In this document: positions 15,943 to 24,665 of the stretch, in pieces | Position numbering within the stretch: position 1 is the first letter of the stretch | Layout of the letters: each line of letters starts with the position of its first letter | DNA from: Aestuariimicrobium sp. p3-SID1156 | Lineage (GTDB): Bacteria > Actinomycetota > Actinomycetes > Propionibacteriales > Propionibacteriaceae | Direction of reading: 5' to 3' | Length of the DNA: 64,000 nt | Assembly (NCBI RefSeq): GCF_025144225.1 | Contig: NZ_JALXXB010000001.1 | Coordinates: forward strand, 186,001 to 250,000 | Translations under genes and position numbers: made by a program | Notes under the pieces: generated by a model | Seen by the model: only the letters and a program-made list of their open reading frames with translations | Databases searched by the model: none | What the model was told of the DNA's origin: nothing

Positions 15943-16419
15943 GTGCCGACGATGAACTTCCACTCCCGCAAGTGGGTCAAGCCCGAGGACCTCAACGCGA
16001 ACCACACCCTCTTCGGTGGCAGCCTGCTGCGCTGGATCGACGAGGAAGCCGCGATCTACGCGATCATCCAGCTCGGCAACGAGCGCACCGTCACCAAGTA
16101 CATGAGCGAGATCAACTTCGTCAGTTCCGCTCGTCAGGGCGACATCATCGAGATGGGCATCGCTCCGGTCGAATGGGGACGCACCAGCCTCACCCTCAAG
16201 GCCGTCGTCCGCAACGTCTTCACCGGGGAGGTCATCATCAGCATCGACAAGATCGTGATGGTGGCCCTGGACGGGGACGGCAACCCCAAGCCGCACGGCT
16301 ACTCCTCGGTCACCTATGCCCGCGACCGCGTGCCACACCGCCTGGTGCCGCGCAGGGCCCATGACGCGCCCGAGCTGGCGGCGTCCATGGACGAGACCCA
16401 CGAGTGGCCGGTGGTGTGA
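15943..16419 (+). CDS. Acyl-CoA thioesterase (hot-dog fold)
   Basis: 158 residues of a single hot-dog domain of the YciA/BFIT-like group: NHTLFGGSLLRWIDEEAAI carries the central helix with the catalytic-type acidic residue, and FVSSARQGDIIEMGIAPVEWGRTSL the following strands. It should hydrolyse acyl-CoA thioesters in the cytoplasm. GTG at 15943 is favoured by a TACGAT -10 box seven bases upstream (leaderless); ATG at 15952 is an alternative. It converges on the CYTH-CHAD gene with 10 bp between ends. Confidence 0.85.
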   Translation: MPTMNFHSRKWVKPEDLNANHTLFGGSLLRWIDEEAAIYAIIQLGNERTVTKYMSEINFVSSARQGDIIEMGIAPVEWGRTSLTLKAVVRNVFTGEVIISIDKIVMVALDGDGNPKPHGYSSVTYARDRVPHRLVPRRAHDAPELAASMDETHEWPVV

Positions 16420-16429
16420 GCCTCGGCCC

Positions 16430-17902
16430 TCAGAGCTTGGACGCCGTCACGGCCGTGCTGATGGCGCCGTCCGCCTCGCCCGTTGCCGCCGTCTGGGTCT
16501 CGCGCTCGCGCTCCCACAGGACGCCGTAGCTGAACGTCGACTCGCCGTTCTCACCGGCGATCCAGGCCAGCTCGAGCAGGCGCTGCCGGGCGACGACCGA
16601 GTCCTGGGCGGTGCCGAGGGTCTCGGTGACCTTCTCCCAGGCGGTGGCGGCCTCGGGCCCGTTGTCGAAGACGTCGGCGACTGCCTCCCAGGCATAGCGA
16701 GCGGCCTTGGCCTTCTTGCGCGCCTCGTGGGCCAGGAGCATTCGCTCCTCGCCGTCGGCCTGGTGGGCCACGTCCCACAGTCGGGTGACCCGCTTCTGCG
16801 CCTTCTTCAGTGGCTTCTGCAGCACCGCGCGCGCCTTGCCGTCGGCCTCCCCAGTGAAGGGGGAGTCCACCAGCAGTCGGGTGAGCTCGTGCAGCAGGCT
16901 GGCGTAGCGATCGCTGTCCAGGAAGGTGACCAATGCGGTGAGGGTGCCGTCATGGCGGGCATCCAGCTCGTGGCGGACGCGCTCGACGATGGGTCCGTGG
17001 ATGGCCTCCTCGGGCAGCTCGCCGAGCGCGGCGGTGAGGTGCTTCTTCATCACCTCGGCATCGCGCGGCCCCCCCAGGGCTTCGCTGAGCACCTTGACCT
17101 CAGAGCGAATCGCCTCGGTGCGCTCGGCATCGAGCAGGTCGCGAAAGGTTCGCAGGGTCGAGCGCAGACGGCGGGTCGCGACGCGCATCTTGTGCACCGA
17201 CTCCGGGGCGTCGACGCGGACGCCTGCCTCACGGCCCTGGATCATGCCCACCTGGGCGGCGATGTAGGCGCCCACCACGTCGGCGGCGCTGGACTTCGCG
17301 TTGAGGTCGGTGGGCTCGGCCAGGGCATCGCCCAGGGCCTGCACGATCTTCGGGGTGGCCGGCTGGCTCTCGGCGCCCTGGGCCACCAGGGCCTCGGCAA
17401 TCCACTCCAGGTCGGAGTCCTGGCCGTCGGTGAGCTCGACCTCGACCTCGTGCCACTGCTGGCGCTCACCATCGCGGGTGACCGTCACCTGGTCCTCGGC
17501 CAGCAGGGCGATGGACTGGCCGCCCTGGTTCAACAGGGTGGTCTCGGACCGCTCGGTGTCGAGGGTGGCCACCGGCACCAGCGGCTTCCACTCGAGCACG
17601 TCGACCAGGCGTTCGCGCAGGTCCAGGGGGACGACCAGCTCGCTGGCGTCCGGGTCGATGTCGGCCTGGATCTCGTGACGGGAATGGCCGTCGCCGGGCA
17701 ACTTGAGGTGCCAGCCGTCGTCGTGGCCGCCGGTGCGGCGGCGCAGGGTGATGCCCCGCCGCGCGAGCAAGAGGTCGGGAGTGTCGAAGTAGGTCGCTCG
17801 CAGCGAGAACTCCTGGCGTCCCCCCAGGGTCGCGGCGTCACCGAGGGTGGTGATCGCCTGGTCACGGGGTAGGCGGAACTTGCGTTCGATCTCGACAGGC
17901 AT
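16430..17902 (-). CDS. CYTH and CHAD domain protein
   Basis: 490 residues. The N-terminal CYTH (triphosphate tunnel) domain begins MPVEIERKFRLP with the ExExK-type signature and spans ~1-200. The CHAD domain follows (~220-490), starting with the His/Arg helix VHKMRVATRRLRSTLRTF and containing repeated basic helices expected to bind polyphosphate. Such fusions are thought to bind or hydrolyse inorganic polyphosphate/triphosphate in the cytoplasm. CAGGAG precedes the ATG at 17902, so the upstream in-frame ATG was not used. Confidence 0.9.
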   Translation of the reverse strand: MPVEIERKFRLPRDQAITTLGDAATLGGRQEFSLRATYFDTPDLLLARRGITLRRRTGGHDDGWHLKLPGDGHSRHEIQADIDPDASELVVPLDLRERLVDVLEWKPLVPVATLDTERSETTLLNQGGQSIALLAEDQVTVTRDGERQQWHEVEVELTDGQDSDLEWIAEALVAQGAESQPATPKIVQALGDALAEPTDLNAKSSAADVVGAYIAAQVGMIQGREAGVRVDAPESVHKMRVATRRLRSTLRTFRDLLDAERTEAIRSEVKVLSEALGGPRDAEVMKKHLTAALGELPEEAIHGPIVERVRHELDARHDGTLTALVTFLDSDRYASLLHELTRLLVDSPFTGEADGKARAVLQKPLKKAQKRVTRLWDVAHQADGEERMLLAHEARKKAKAARYAWEAVADVFDNGPEAATAWEKVTETLGTAQDSVVARQRLLELAWIAGENGESTFSYGVLWERERETQTAATGEADGAISTAVTASKL

Positions 17903-17925
17903 GGACGCTCCTGACTTCAGCAAGG

Positions 17926-17995
17926 ACAGACCACCCCAAGTTTGTCAGCCCTACCCGTCATTGCAGGTAGGGCTGACAAAGATGGGGCGGTCTGT
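17926..17995. terminator. 70-nt near-perfect inverted repeat (terminator or element)
   Basis: Two 30-nt arms (17926-17955 and 17966-17995) pair with only three mismatches around the 10-nt loop CGTCATTGCA; the inner 15 bp (TTTGTCAGCCCTACC) are perfect. It lies just after the MMPL stop and before the CYTH-CHAD gene, both on the minus strand. It can act as a terminator but is much longer than the other terminators here. Confidence 0.6.
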
Positions 17996-18002
17996 GAGTG
18001 GA

Positions 18003-20330
18003 TCAAGCTCCTGCCCCGGTGTCACGTTGGAGTGAGGAGCCCTCGACATCCACGTTCGGCAGGATCCGGTCCAGCCAGCGGGGCAGCCACCAGGCCTTCT
18101 CACCGAGGATCCACAGCAGCGCCGGTGTCAGAGTCATCCGGACGATGAGGGCATCGACCAGCACGCCGACCGCCAGGCCGAAGCCGATCGGGCGGATCAT
18201 GGTCAGCTCGGCACGGACGAAGCCGGCGAAGACGGCGGCCATGATCAGGGCGGCGGCGGTGACGACGCGACGTCCGTGCCGGAAGCCGGTGATCACGGCG
18301 CTGCGGGCGTCCTCGCCGTGGACGTGGGCCTCACGCATGCCCGAGACCAGGAACATCTGGTAGTCCATCGCCAGGCCGAACAGGACGCCGATCAGGATGG
18401 TGGGCAGGAAGCTCAGCAGCGAGGACGGATCATGCACGTCGAAGAGCCGGCCGAGGTGGCCGTTCTGGTACACCATCACGACCGCACCGAAGGCAGCGCC
18501 CATCGAGAGCAGGAAGCCCAGGCTGGCAATCAGCGGGACCAGCAGCGAACGGAAGACCAGGGTCAGCAGGAGCAGGGACAGGCCCACCACGACGGCCAGG
18601 TAGATCGGCAGTGCGTCGGCCAGCTTCTGGGAGACGTCGATGTTGGCGACCGTCTGGCCGGTGACGCGAACGTCGACCCCGGTCTGGTCCTTGATGGTGG
18701 AGCGGTCATCGCGCAGGGTGTGGACGAGGTCCACGGTGGACTGCTGGTTGGGGCCGTCGGTGGGGACGACCTGCCAGGCGGCAGTCCGGCCGTCCTTGGA
18801 GGTGCCCATCGGGACGACATGCTGCACGCCTGGAATGGCCTTCAGCGTCTCGGCGGTCTGCAGCTGCACCATGGCCGACTTCTGCTGGTCCAGGCCGTCG
18901 GGCAGGGTGCCCACGGCAACGATGGGACCGTTCATGCCGGCGCCGAACTTGTCGGCGGTCAGCGAGTAGGTGCGGTAGGCGGTGGAGTCGGCCGGCTCGG
19001 AGGAACCATCTGGAAGGCCCAGTCGCATCCCGAAAGCGGGTACGGCCAGCGCCCCGACCACGAGCAGCGAGAGCAGGGTGGTCAGCCAGGGGTGACGGGT
19101 GATGAGCTCGACCCAGCCCCTGGCCTCCCTGGCGCCGTGCCGAGGTGCGGGGCCGTCGGAGGCACTGAGCGGTTCGGTCTTCTCGGTGCGCTCACCGGTT
19201 GCGGTGAAGCCGTGCTTGAGCCAGGAGCGCCTGGGCAGCACCCGGTGCCCGATCAGGGAGAGCACCGCGGGGGTGAGGGTGAGGGTGACCAGGACGGCCA
19301 TCGCCACGGTGCCAGCCGCCGCGATGCCCATCACGCCGAGGAAGGTGATGCCTGTCAACCACAGCGCGGCAAGCGCGATGATCACGGTCAGACCGGCGAA
19401 GAGCACCGCATTGCCGGCAGTCCCCACGGCCAGGGCGATGGAGTCTTTCTTCTCCATCCCTTGCAGCAGCTGGATGCGGTGGCGCTGCACCACGAACAGG
19501 GAGTAGTCGATGCCGACGGCCAGGCCGAGCATGAGGGCCAGGGCCGGGGTGATCGACTGCATCTCGACCCACTGGCTGGCGGCGAAGGTCAGCCCGATGC
19601 CGGCGCCGACCCCGACCAGGGCCATCACCAGCGGCAGGCCGGCGGCCACCAGAGTGCCGAGCATGACCAGCAGGACGATGCCAGCGATGATGACGCCGAT
19701 CACCTCGCCGGGGCCGATGATGCTGTTGACGTCCTGGGTGATCTCGGTGGAGTAGTCCACCGTGACACCCTGGGAGCCGAGCTTGTTGCCGACCTCCTGC
19801 AGCTTCTCGCGTTCCTCGATGGGCACGTTCTGCATGTCCTCGTTCCAGCGCACCTGGGCCAGTGCGGTGGTGCCGTCCTCGGAGACGAAGCGCAGCCCGT
19901 TCAGGACGGCCGCCTGGCGCTTCATCCCCTCGGCCTCCTGTGGGGAGCGGGGCTTCACCGGCTGGCCATCGGGGCCGATGCCTTCGAGTTGCGCCTGCGC
20001 CATGAAGGGGTTGACGGCTGCCTTGACGCCAGACAGGCCCTCGAACTCCTTGATGGTGGCCGAGATGGCCTGCTTCTGGGCGTCGGTGAAGGGCTCGTCG
20101 CTGTGGAAGACGACCGTGGAGGCGCCGCCGGCGGCGTCCGGGATGTCTCGCTTGAGCTCGTCCAGGACGCTCTGGAAATCGAGGCCCTCGATGGTGAACT
20201 CGGTGGTGGTGGGCTTCTGGAGGGCTGCGGCGGCGCCGGTGATGGCAGCCAGCGCCACCAGCCAGACGAGGATCATGGTCCACGGTCGGCGGGCGCTGAA
20301 CCCGCCGATCCGTTGCAGGAATCGTGCCAT
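18003..20330 (-). CDS. MMPL-family RND exporter
   Basis: 775 residues. One N-terminal helix is followed by a ~150-residue extracytoplasmic domain, five helices, a second extracytoplasmic domain (~residues 430-560) and five to six more helices, the arrangement of actinobacterial MmpL/YdfJ proteins. LGLAVGIDYSLFVVQRHR and IGVLFGLAMDYQMFLVSGMRE are the two matched transmembrane motifs with the proton-relay Asp/Tyr pair. Such proteins export lipids, siderophores or drugs using the proton gradient. AAGGA precedes the ATG. The TetR gene lies immediately upstream in the same direction and probably controls it. Confidence 0.9.
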   Translation of the reverse strand: MARFLQRIGGFSARRPWTMILVWLVALAAITGAAAALQKPTTTEFTIEGLDFQSVLDELKRDIPDAAGGASTVVFHSDEPFTDAQKQAISATIKEFEGLSGVKAAVNPFMAQAQLEGIGPDGQPVKPRSPQEAEGMKRQAAVLNGLRFVSEDGTTALAQVRWNEDMQNVPIEEREKLQEVGNKLGSQGVTVDYSTEITQDVNSIIGPGEVIGVIIAGIVLLVMLGTLVAAGLPLVMALVGVGAGIGLTFAASQWVEMQSITPALALMLGLAVGIDYSLFVVQRHRIQLLQGMEKKDSIALAVGTAGNAVLFAGLTVIIALAALWLTGITFLGVMGIAAAGTVAMAVLVTLTLTPAVLSLIGHRVLPRRSWLKHGFTATGERTEKTEPLSASDGPAPRHGAREARGWVELITRHPWLTTLLSLLVVGALAVPAFGMRLGLPDGSSEPADSTAYRTYSLTADKFGAGMNGPIVAVGTLPDGLDQQKSAMVQLQTAETLKAIPGVQHVVPMGTSKDGRTAAWQVVPTDGPNQQSTVDLVHTLRDDRSTIKDQTGVDVRVTGQTVANIDVSQKLADALPIYLAVVVGLSLLLLTLVFRSLLVPLIASLGFLLSMGAAFGAVVMVYQNGHLGRLFDVHDPSSLLSFLPTILIGVLFGLAMDYQMFLVSGMREAHVHGEDARSAVITGFRHGRRVVTAAALIMAAVFAGFVRAELTMIRPIGFGLAVGVLVDALIVRMTLTPALLWILGEKAWWLPRWLDRILPNVDVEGSSLQRDTGAGA

Positions 20331-20358
20331 GGGGAATGTCCTTCGGGGGAGAGTCGGT

Positions 20359-20970
20359 TCAGGAGTGGGGGGCGGAGGTCTCGAACCCCTGCGAGAGGTA
20401 GGCGAGCGAGCGGGCCATGTCGCTCTGGAAGCGGGAGTGGGTCGCCTCGATGTCCTGCGACTCGGGGTCGCGGGTCATCCAGGCGAAGAAGACTGACTGC
20501 GCGACGCCGATGATGGACGCCGCCAGCGAGCGGATCCACAGGTCATCCGCTCCGGGGGCCCGTTCCCGCAGCGAGGCGACCATGGAGTCGTTGGCCTGGT
20601 GCCAGATCTCGCACAAGGCGCCCACACGTCCGGACTCAATGCTGGCGCGCATCACCCAGACCATGTCGCTGGTGGCGGCCGGGTTCAAGACCTCGGCGAA
20701 GGCATGCCGGGCCGAGGTGAGCACAGGCTCATCGGCGGGGCGTTCGCTGAAGGCCTCGACGGCCTTGGTGACCGCCTCGGAGAAGGTCGCCGAGAGGCAT
20801 TGGTCAAGGGTCGGGAAATAGTTGAAGAAGGTGCGCCGGGAGACCCCGACGCGTTCGGCCACCATATCTGCGGTGACCTGGTCGACCCCATGTTCCCGGG
20901 CCAGGTCGACTGCTGCCCTGATCAGGGCTTCGCGGGTGGCCTGCTTGTTCGCCTCGCGTCGACTGATCAC
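20359..20970 (-). CDS. TetR-family transcriptional regulator
   Basis: About 203 residues with the start used here. The N-terminal HTH (NKQATREALIRAAVDLA, then VTADMVAERVGVSRRTFFNYF) is typical of TetR; the rest is an all-helical ligand domain. The frame is open to an ATG at 20997, but that codon falls inside a 31-bp palindrome that looks like the operator, so a GTG at 20970 (ISRREANKQ) is more plausible. It precedes the MMPL gene in the same direction and is divergent from an MFS pump; it probably represses both until a substrate binds. Confidence 0.85.
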   Translation of the reverse strand: MISRREANKQATREALIRAAVDLAREHGVDQVTADMVAERVGVSRRTFFNYFPTLDQCLSATFSEAVTKAVEAFSERPADEPVLTSARHAFAEVLNPAATSDMVWVMRASIESGRVGALCEIWHQANDSMVASLRERAPGADDLWIRSLAASIIGVAQSVFFAWMTRDPESQDIEATHSRFQSDMARSLAYLSQGFETSAPHS

Positions 20971-20974
20971 AAAG

Positions 20975-21005
20975 TGCACTGTATGCAGACTCTGCACTCA
21001 GTGCA
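20975..21005. promoter_or_regulatory. 31-bp TetR-type operator
   Basis: TGCACTG-nn-TGCAGA-C-TCTGCA-nn-CAGTGCA is symmetric around a central C except for two positions in each half. It lies between the divergent TetR and MFS genes and includes the in-frame ATG at 20997. Confidence 0.7.
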
Positions 21006-21104
21006 AATCGTGATTCCGGAATTCAGGCGCAGAGGCGGTCGCCACCGATCGCGCCGGCTGTGGGGCCCGCAAACGAGGAGGACGGTGCAGGCATACTCGG
21101 ACAG

Positions 21105-22337
21105 GTGAACGAGCCGACCCCCCGGGAGACTGTCAGGATCCCCAGCGAGATCTGGATCCTCACTGGCGCTGCCCTGGTGATCGCGGTCGGCTACGGACTG
21201 GTCGCCCCGGTGCTGCCCAGCTACGCCCGTTCCTTCGACGTGGGTGTGATGGGCGCCACCATCATCGTCTCCGCCTTCGCTTTCTTCCGGCTTGCCTTCG
21301 CGCCGGTGGGGGGCGTGCTGCTTGAACGCCTGGGGGAGCGTCCGGTCTACATCAGCGGCCTTCTCGTGGTCGCGGTCTCCTCGCTGGCCTCAGGTCTCGC
21401 GCAGACCTACTGGCAACTGCTGATCTTTCGCGGTCTGGGTGGCGTGGGCTCGGTGATGTTCACCATCTCGGCGATGGCGCTGGTGGTGCGTCTGGCCCCT
21501 CCGGGGATCCGGGGACGCGTGAGCTCGGTCTGGGGGGCCAGTTTCCTGATCGGGAGCATGGTCGGGCCGCTGCTCGGCGGGCTGGTGGCCGGTTGGGGCA
21601 TGCGCGTCCCCTTCTTCGCCTACGCCGCCCTGCTGGTGGTCGCCGCCCTGGTGGTGGGGATCGCGCTCAGCGGCGCCCGGCTACGGCCCACGCCGACCAA
21701 GGGCTCCCAGGAGGTCATGTCCCTTTCCGAGGCCTGGTCGAACCCGGCCTATCGCGCCGCCATCGTCTCCTCAGCAGCCAACGGCTGGGCGAACATGGGT
21801 GTGCGCAATGCCATCATCCCGCTGCTGGCCGCGGCCGTCCTCGACCGCACCTGGACCGCCGGTCTCGTGCTCGCGGCGGGTGCTGTGGGTACCGCTGCGA
21901 TGCTGCCGGTCACCGCTCGTCTCGCCGACCGCATCGGACGCCGCCCGCTGCTGCTGGTGGGCCAGCTCGTCGCGGGTGTCTCGCTGGCGTTGATGGGGCT
22001 GGTGCTGGTAGGGGAGCTGTCCACCCCGGTGGCGTTGGGGGTGCTGATGCTGCTCTCGTTCGTCGGCGGAGCGGGTGGGGGGCTGGTCGGCCCCGCGCTC
22101 CAGGCCGCGGTGGGGGACATCATCGGCTCTGAGCGAAATGGCGGACGCGTGCTGTCGACCTACCAGATGGCCGCCGACGGGGGTGTCATCCTGGGCCCGA
22201 TCCTGATCGGTGCAGTGGCGGACCGATGCGGCTTTCCCCTGGCACTGGCGCTGTCGGGGGCGGTGGCGCTGGTGGGCGTCCCGGTGTGGTGGCGGGCGCC
22301 CGAAACGCTGCGCGAGGAGGCCATGGGCCACCGCTGA
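21105..22337 (+). CDS. MFS drug/metabolite efflux transporter
   Basis: 410 residues with twelve predicted membrane helices. Motif A-like sequence after helix 2 reads GGVLLERLGERPVYISG and the repeat after helix 8 reads ARLADRIGRRPLLLVG; the helix-5 motif GPLLGGLVAGWGMR indicates a drug:proton antiporter. GTG at 21105 is chosen because it directly precedes the first cytoplasmic residues, and a CATACT -10 box lies seven bases upstream. Divergent from the TetR gene, sharing its operator region, so it is probably regulated by it. Confidence 0.85.
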   Translation: MNEPTPRETVRIPSEIWILTGAALVIAVGYGLVAPVLPSYARSFDVGVMGATIIVSAFAFFRLAFAPVGGVLLERLGERPVYISGLLVVAVSSLASGLAQTYWQLLIFRGLGGVGSVMFTISAMALVVRLAPPGIRGRVSSVWGASFLIGSMVGPLLGGLVAGWGMRVPFFAYAALLVVAALVVGIALSGARLRPTPTKGSQEVMSLSEAWSNPAYRAAIVSSAANGWANMGVRNAIIPLLAAAVLDRTWTAGLVLAAGAVGTAAMLPVTARLADRIGRRPLLLVGQLVAGVSLALMGLVLVGELSTPVALGVLMLLSFVGGAGGGLVGPALQAAVGDIIGSERNGGRVLSTYQMAADGGVILGPILIGAVADRCGFPLALALSGAVALVGVPVWWRAPETLREEAMGHR

Positions 22338-22530
22338 ACCCACCCTTTGGTGCGGGAAAGTTCACCCGAGCGGGGTGTCCTCGATTGGGGAAGGGACCCT
22401 TTGGGGGGTTACTGTTAAATCTGGCGCCGCTGCCTTGGCGCCTCCTGTAGCGCTGAAAGTGAGCGTCGACGCACTGCCGAGCAGTACCCGATTGACCCGT
22501 TTCTTCGCCATCGACAGGTAGGACCCCAGC
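22338..22530. promoter_or_regulatory. Leader/promoter region of the glycan cluster
   Basis: 193 bp ahead of the GT2 synthase. It contains an AT-rich stretch TTACTGTTAAAT (about 22408-22420) and two GGCGCC blocks (22423-22428, 22437-22442) that can pair. No known riboswitch class was recognised. It is the only sizeable non-coding stretch in front of the three-gene cluster and should hold its promoter. Confidence 0.35.
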
Positions 22531-24651
22531 GTGCGCCACAGGGCATTCTTCCAACGATCTCGCGCATCCAGGCGGCACCCGATCATCGACAATGATCTGC
22601 CAGCGGTTGACGACCTGGGGCCCGAGGAGAGGCGGCTTGCCACCCGCAACCCGTACTCCCCCCTGACCCTGGTGATTTCGATCCTCGCGACCATTGGCGT
22701 CCTGGCCTACGGTGCGTTCCTGCTGAACCCGGCCAACCGCGGTGACTTCATTCCGTGGATCCTGGTCGTGATCGCCGAGACCGTCCTCGTCTTCCACGCC
22801 CTGATGAGCATGTGGACGATGCTGGCCGGCTACGGCAAGCAGCCGAGTTTCGCCTTCCACGACGCGCAGGCGAAGCTGTACCGACCCAACCGGGACCACC
22901 AGCGCGGGGTCGGTGATGACCCCACCGAGTGGCCGCTCTACATCAACGGGCGCAAGGTGTCCGTCGACGTGCTGATCACCGTCTACGGCGAGCCCGTGGA
23001 CGTCATCCGCCGCACCGCCGAGGCGGCCCTCAACATCCACGGCAAGCACCAGACCTACATTCTGGACGATGGTGACTCCGACGCCGTGCGCGACCTGGCC
23101 GCCACGCTCGGCTGCGGGTACATCCGACGCATGGGCAATTCTGGCGCCAAGGCCGGCAACGTCAACAACGCGCTCAGCGTCGCCAAGGGTGACTTCTTCG
23201 TCATCTTCGACGCCGACTTCGTGGCGGCGCCGGAGTTCTTGGAGGAGACCCTCCCGTACATGTCCGACGGCAACGTTGCCTTCGTGCAGACCCCACAGGT
23301 CTACGGAAACCTCCACAACATCATTAGCAGGGGTGCCGGCTACATGCAGAGCATGTTCTACCGCTTCGTGCAGCCGGGTCGAAACCAGTTCAACGCGGCC
23401 TTCTGCGTGGGCACCAACGTCCTCTTCCGGCGCGCCGCCGTGATGGACATCGGAGGCATGTACACCCAGTCGAAGTCCGAGGATGTCTGGACCTCCCTGA
23501 TGCTGCACGAGCGGGGCTGGCGTTCGGTCTTCATCGCTCGTCAGCTGGCCGTCGGCGACGCCCCCGAGACGATCGAGGCCTATGCCAAGCAGCAGCTGCG
23601 CTGGGCGACCGGTGGCTTCGAGATCCTGCTGACCCACAACCTGTTCGGACGTCGGCGCCAGCTCAGCATGGACCAGCGGCTGCAGTATTTCGTCACCGCC
23701 ACCCATTACCTCACCGGTATCGCTCCCGGCATCCTGCTGCTCGTTCCGGCACTGGAGGTTTTCTTCGACCTGCGCCCGGTGAATCTGGACATCCCGCTGT
23801 GGCAGTGGGCCCTGGCCTATCTGGGCTTCTACCTGCTGCAGATCGTGCTCGCCGCGGTCATCGCCGGCAGCTTCCGTCCCGAGGTCCTGCTGCTGGCCGC
23901 CAACTCCTTCCCGATCTACATCAAGGCCTTCCGCAATGCCTACCTCGGGGTGGACACCAGGTGGTCGGTGACCGGCGCCACCGGCGGTCTCACCTCAGCG
24001 TTCAACTTCATCCGGGTGCAGGTGTACACCTTCATCTTCCTCTTGTGCACCACGCTGGTGTCGTTGTGGCGTGACTACAACCAGAACCACGTGAATCTGG
24101 CCACCGTCTGGGCCGGTATCAACACCCTCATCGTCGGCGCCTTCATCCGCACCGCCTTCCTCGAGGACGCCCGCGCTCGCAAGGCCCGCAGGGCTCGTCG
24201 GGCCGGCGAGGCCGACGACGTCCAGGTGACCGAGGTGCGTGCCCGCAGGGCGCCGCGTCGGGAGTCGGTGCCGGTGCTCGACCGATCCTTCATCGAGCAG
24301 CTGCGCGCCAGTGGTGAGCCCGAGCAGCCAGAACAGGGTCGCCCACTGCCGGAGGGCATCTTCGCCGAGCGACCTGCCGGTGCTGAGGAGGTGCGTCGGA
24401 TCGAGATGCCCGCCGAGTACACCCATACCCGTCGCATGGAACGCATCGACATGCCCCGCGAGGTGTCCGGGCGCACCAGCCCGGCAGCGGGCGGGGCACA
24501 GCGTCCCCCTGCCCCCTCGCCGCAGGAGACTGCCACCCCGGCGCCTCGACGCCATTCGGTGGTCACCTCCGACGCCCCCACCACCGTCATGCGCGCGATT
24601 CGCCCTGACGACCAGCCCGCGCAAACCCATCGCCGTTCGAACGACGCCTGA
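22531..24651 (+). CDS. Processive GT2 beta-glycan synthase (cellulose/curdlan-synthase-like)
   Basis: 706 residues, integral membrane. Two N-terminal helices (~45-65, 75-98) precede the cytosolic GT2 domain, whose processive motif set is complete: DDGDSD (179-184), DAD (227-229), SED in place of TED (316-318) and QQLRW (354-358), with the FCVGTN loop at 291-296. Four or more helices follow to residue ~560. The last ~140 residues are a disordered Arg/Pro/Glu-rich tail; no PilZ (c-di-GMP) domain is visible, unlike BcsA. It should polymerise a UDP-sugar and push the chain across the membrane. The companion GH81 gene suggests beta-1,3-glucan rather than cellulose. GTG start with TAGGA ahead. Confidence 0.85.
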   Translation: MRHRAFFQRSRASRRHPIIDNDLPAVDDLGPEERRLATRNPYSPLTLVISILATIGVLAYGAFLLNPANRGDFIPWILVVIAETVLVFHALMSMWTMLAGYGKQPSFAFHDAQAKLYRPNRDHQRGVGDDPTEWPLYINGRKVSVDVLITVYGEPVDVIRRTAEAALNIHGKHQTYILDDGDSDAVRDLAATLGCGYIRRMGNSGAKAGNVNNALSVAKGDFFVIFDADFVAAPEFLEETLPYMSDGNVAFVQTPQVYGNLHNIISRGAGYMQSMFYRFVQPGRNQFNAAFCVGTNVLFRRAAVMDIGGMYTQSKSEDVWTSLMLHERGWRSVFIARQLAVGDAPETIEAYAKQQLRWATGGFEILLTHNLFGRRRQLSMDQRLQYFVTATHYLTGIAPGILLLVPALEVFFDLRPVNLDIPLWQWALAYLGFYLLQIVLAAVIAGSFRPEVLLLAANSFPIYIKAFRNAYLGVDTRWSVTGATGGLTSAFNFIRVQVYTFIFLLCTTLVSLWRDYNQNHVNLATVWAGINTLIVGAFIRTAFLEDARARKARRARRAGEADDVQVTEVRARRAPRRESVPVLDRSFIEQLRASGEPEQPEQGRPLPEGIFAERPAGAEEVRRIEMPAEYTHTRRMERIDMPREVSGRTSPAAGGAQRPPAPSPQETATPAPRRHSVVTSDAPTTVMRAIRPDDQPAQTHRRSNDA

Positions 24652-24665
24652 AGGACTGACCTGAC

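Noticed and set aside
18276..20513. 745-codon plus-strand frame opposite the MMPL gene
   Set aside because: His/Gln/Gly-rich low-information translation across a gene with clear membrane motifs.
22186..23706. 506-codon minus-strand frame across the GT2 synthase start
   Set aside because: It crosses the end of the MFS gene and the synthase promoter and contains no known domain.
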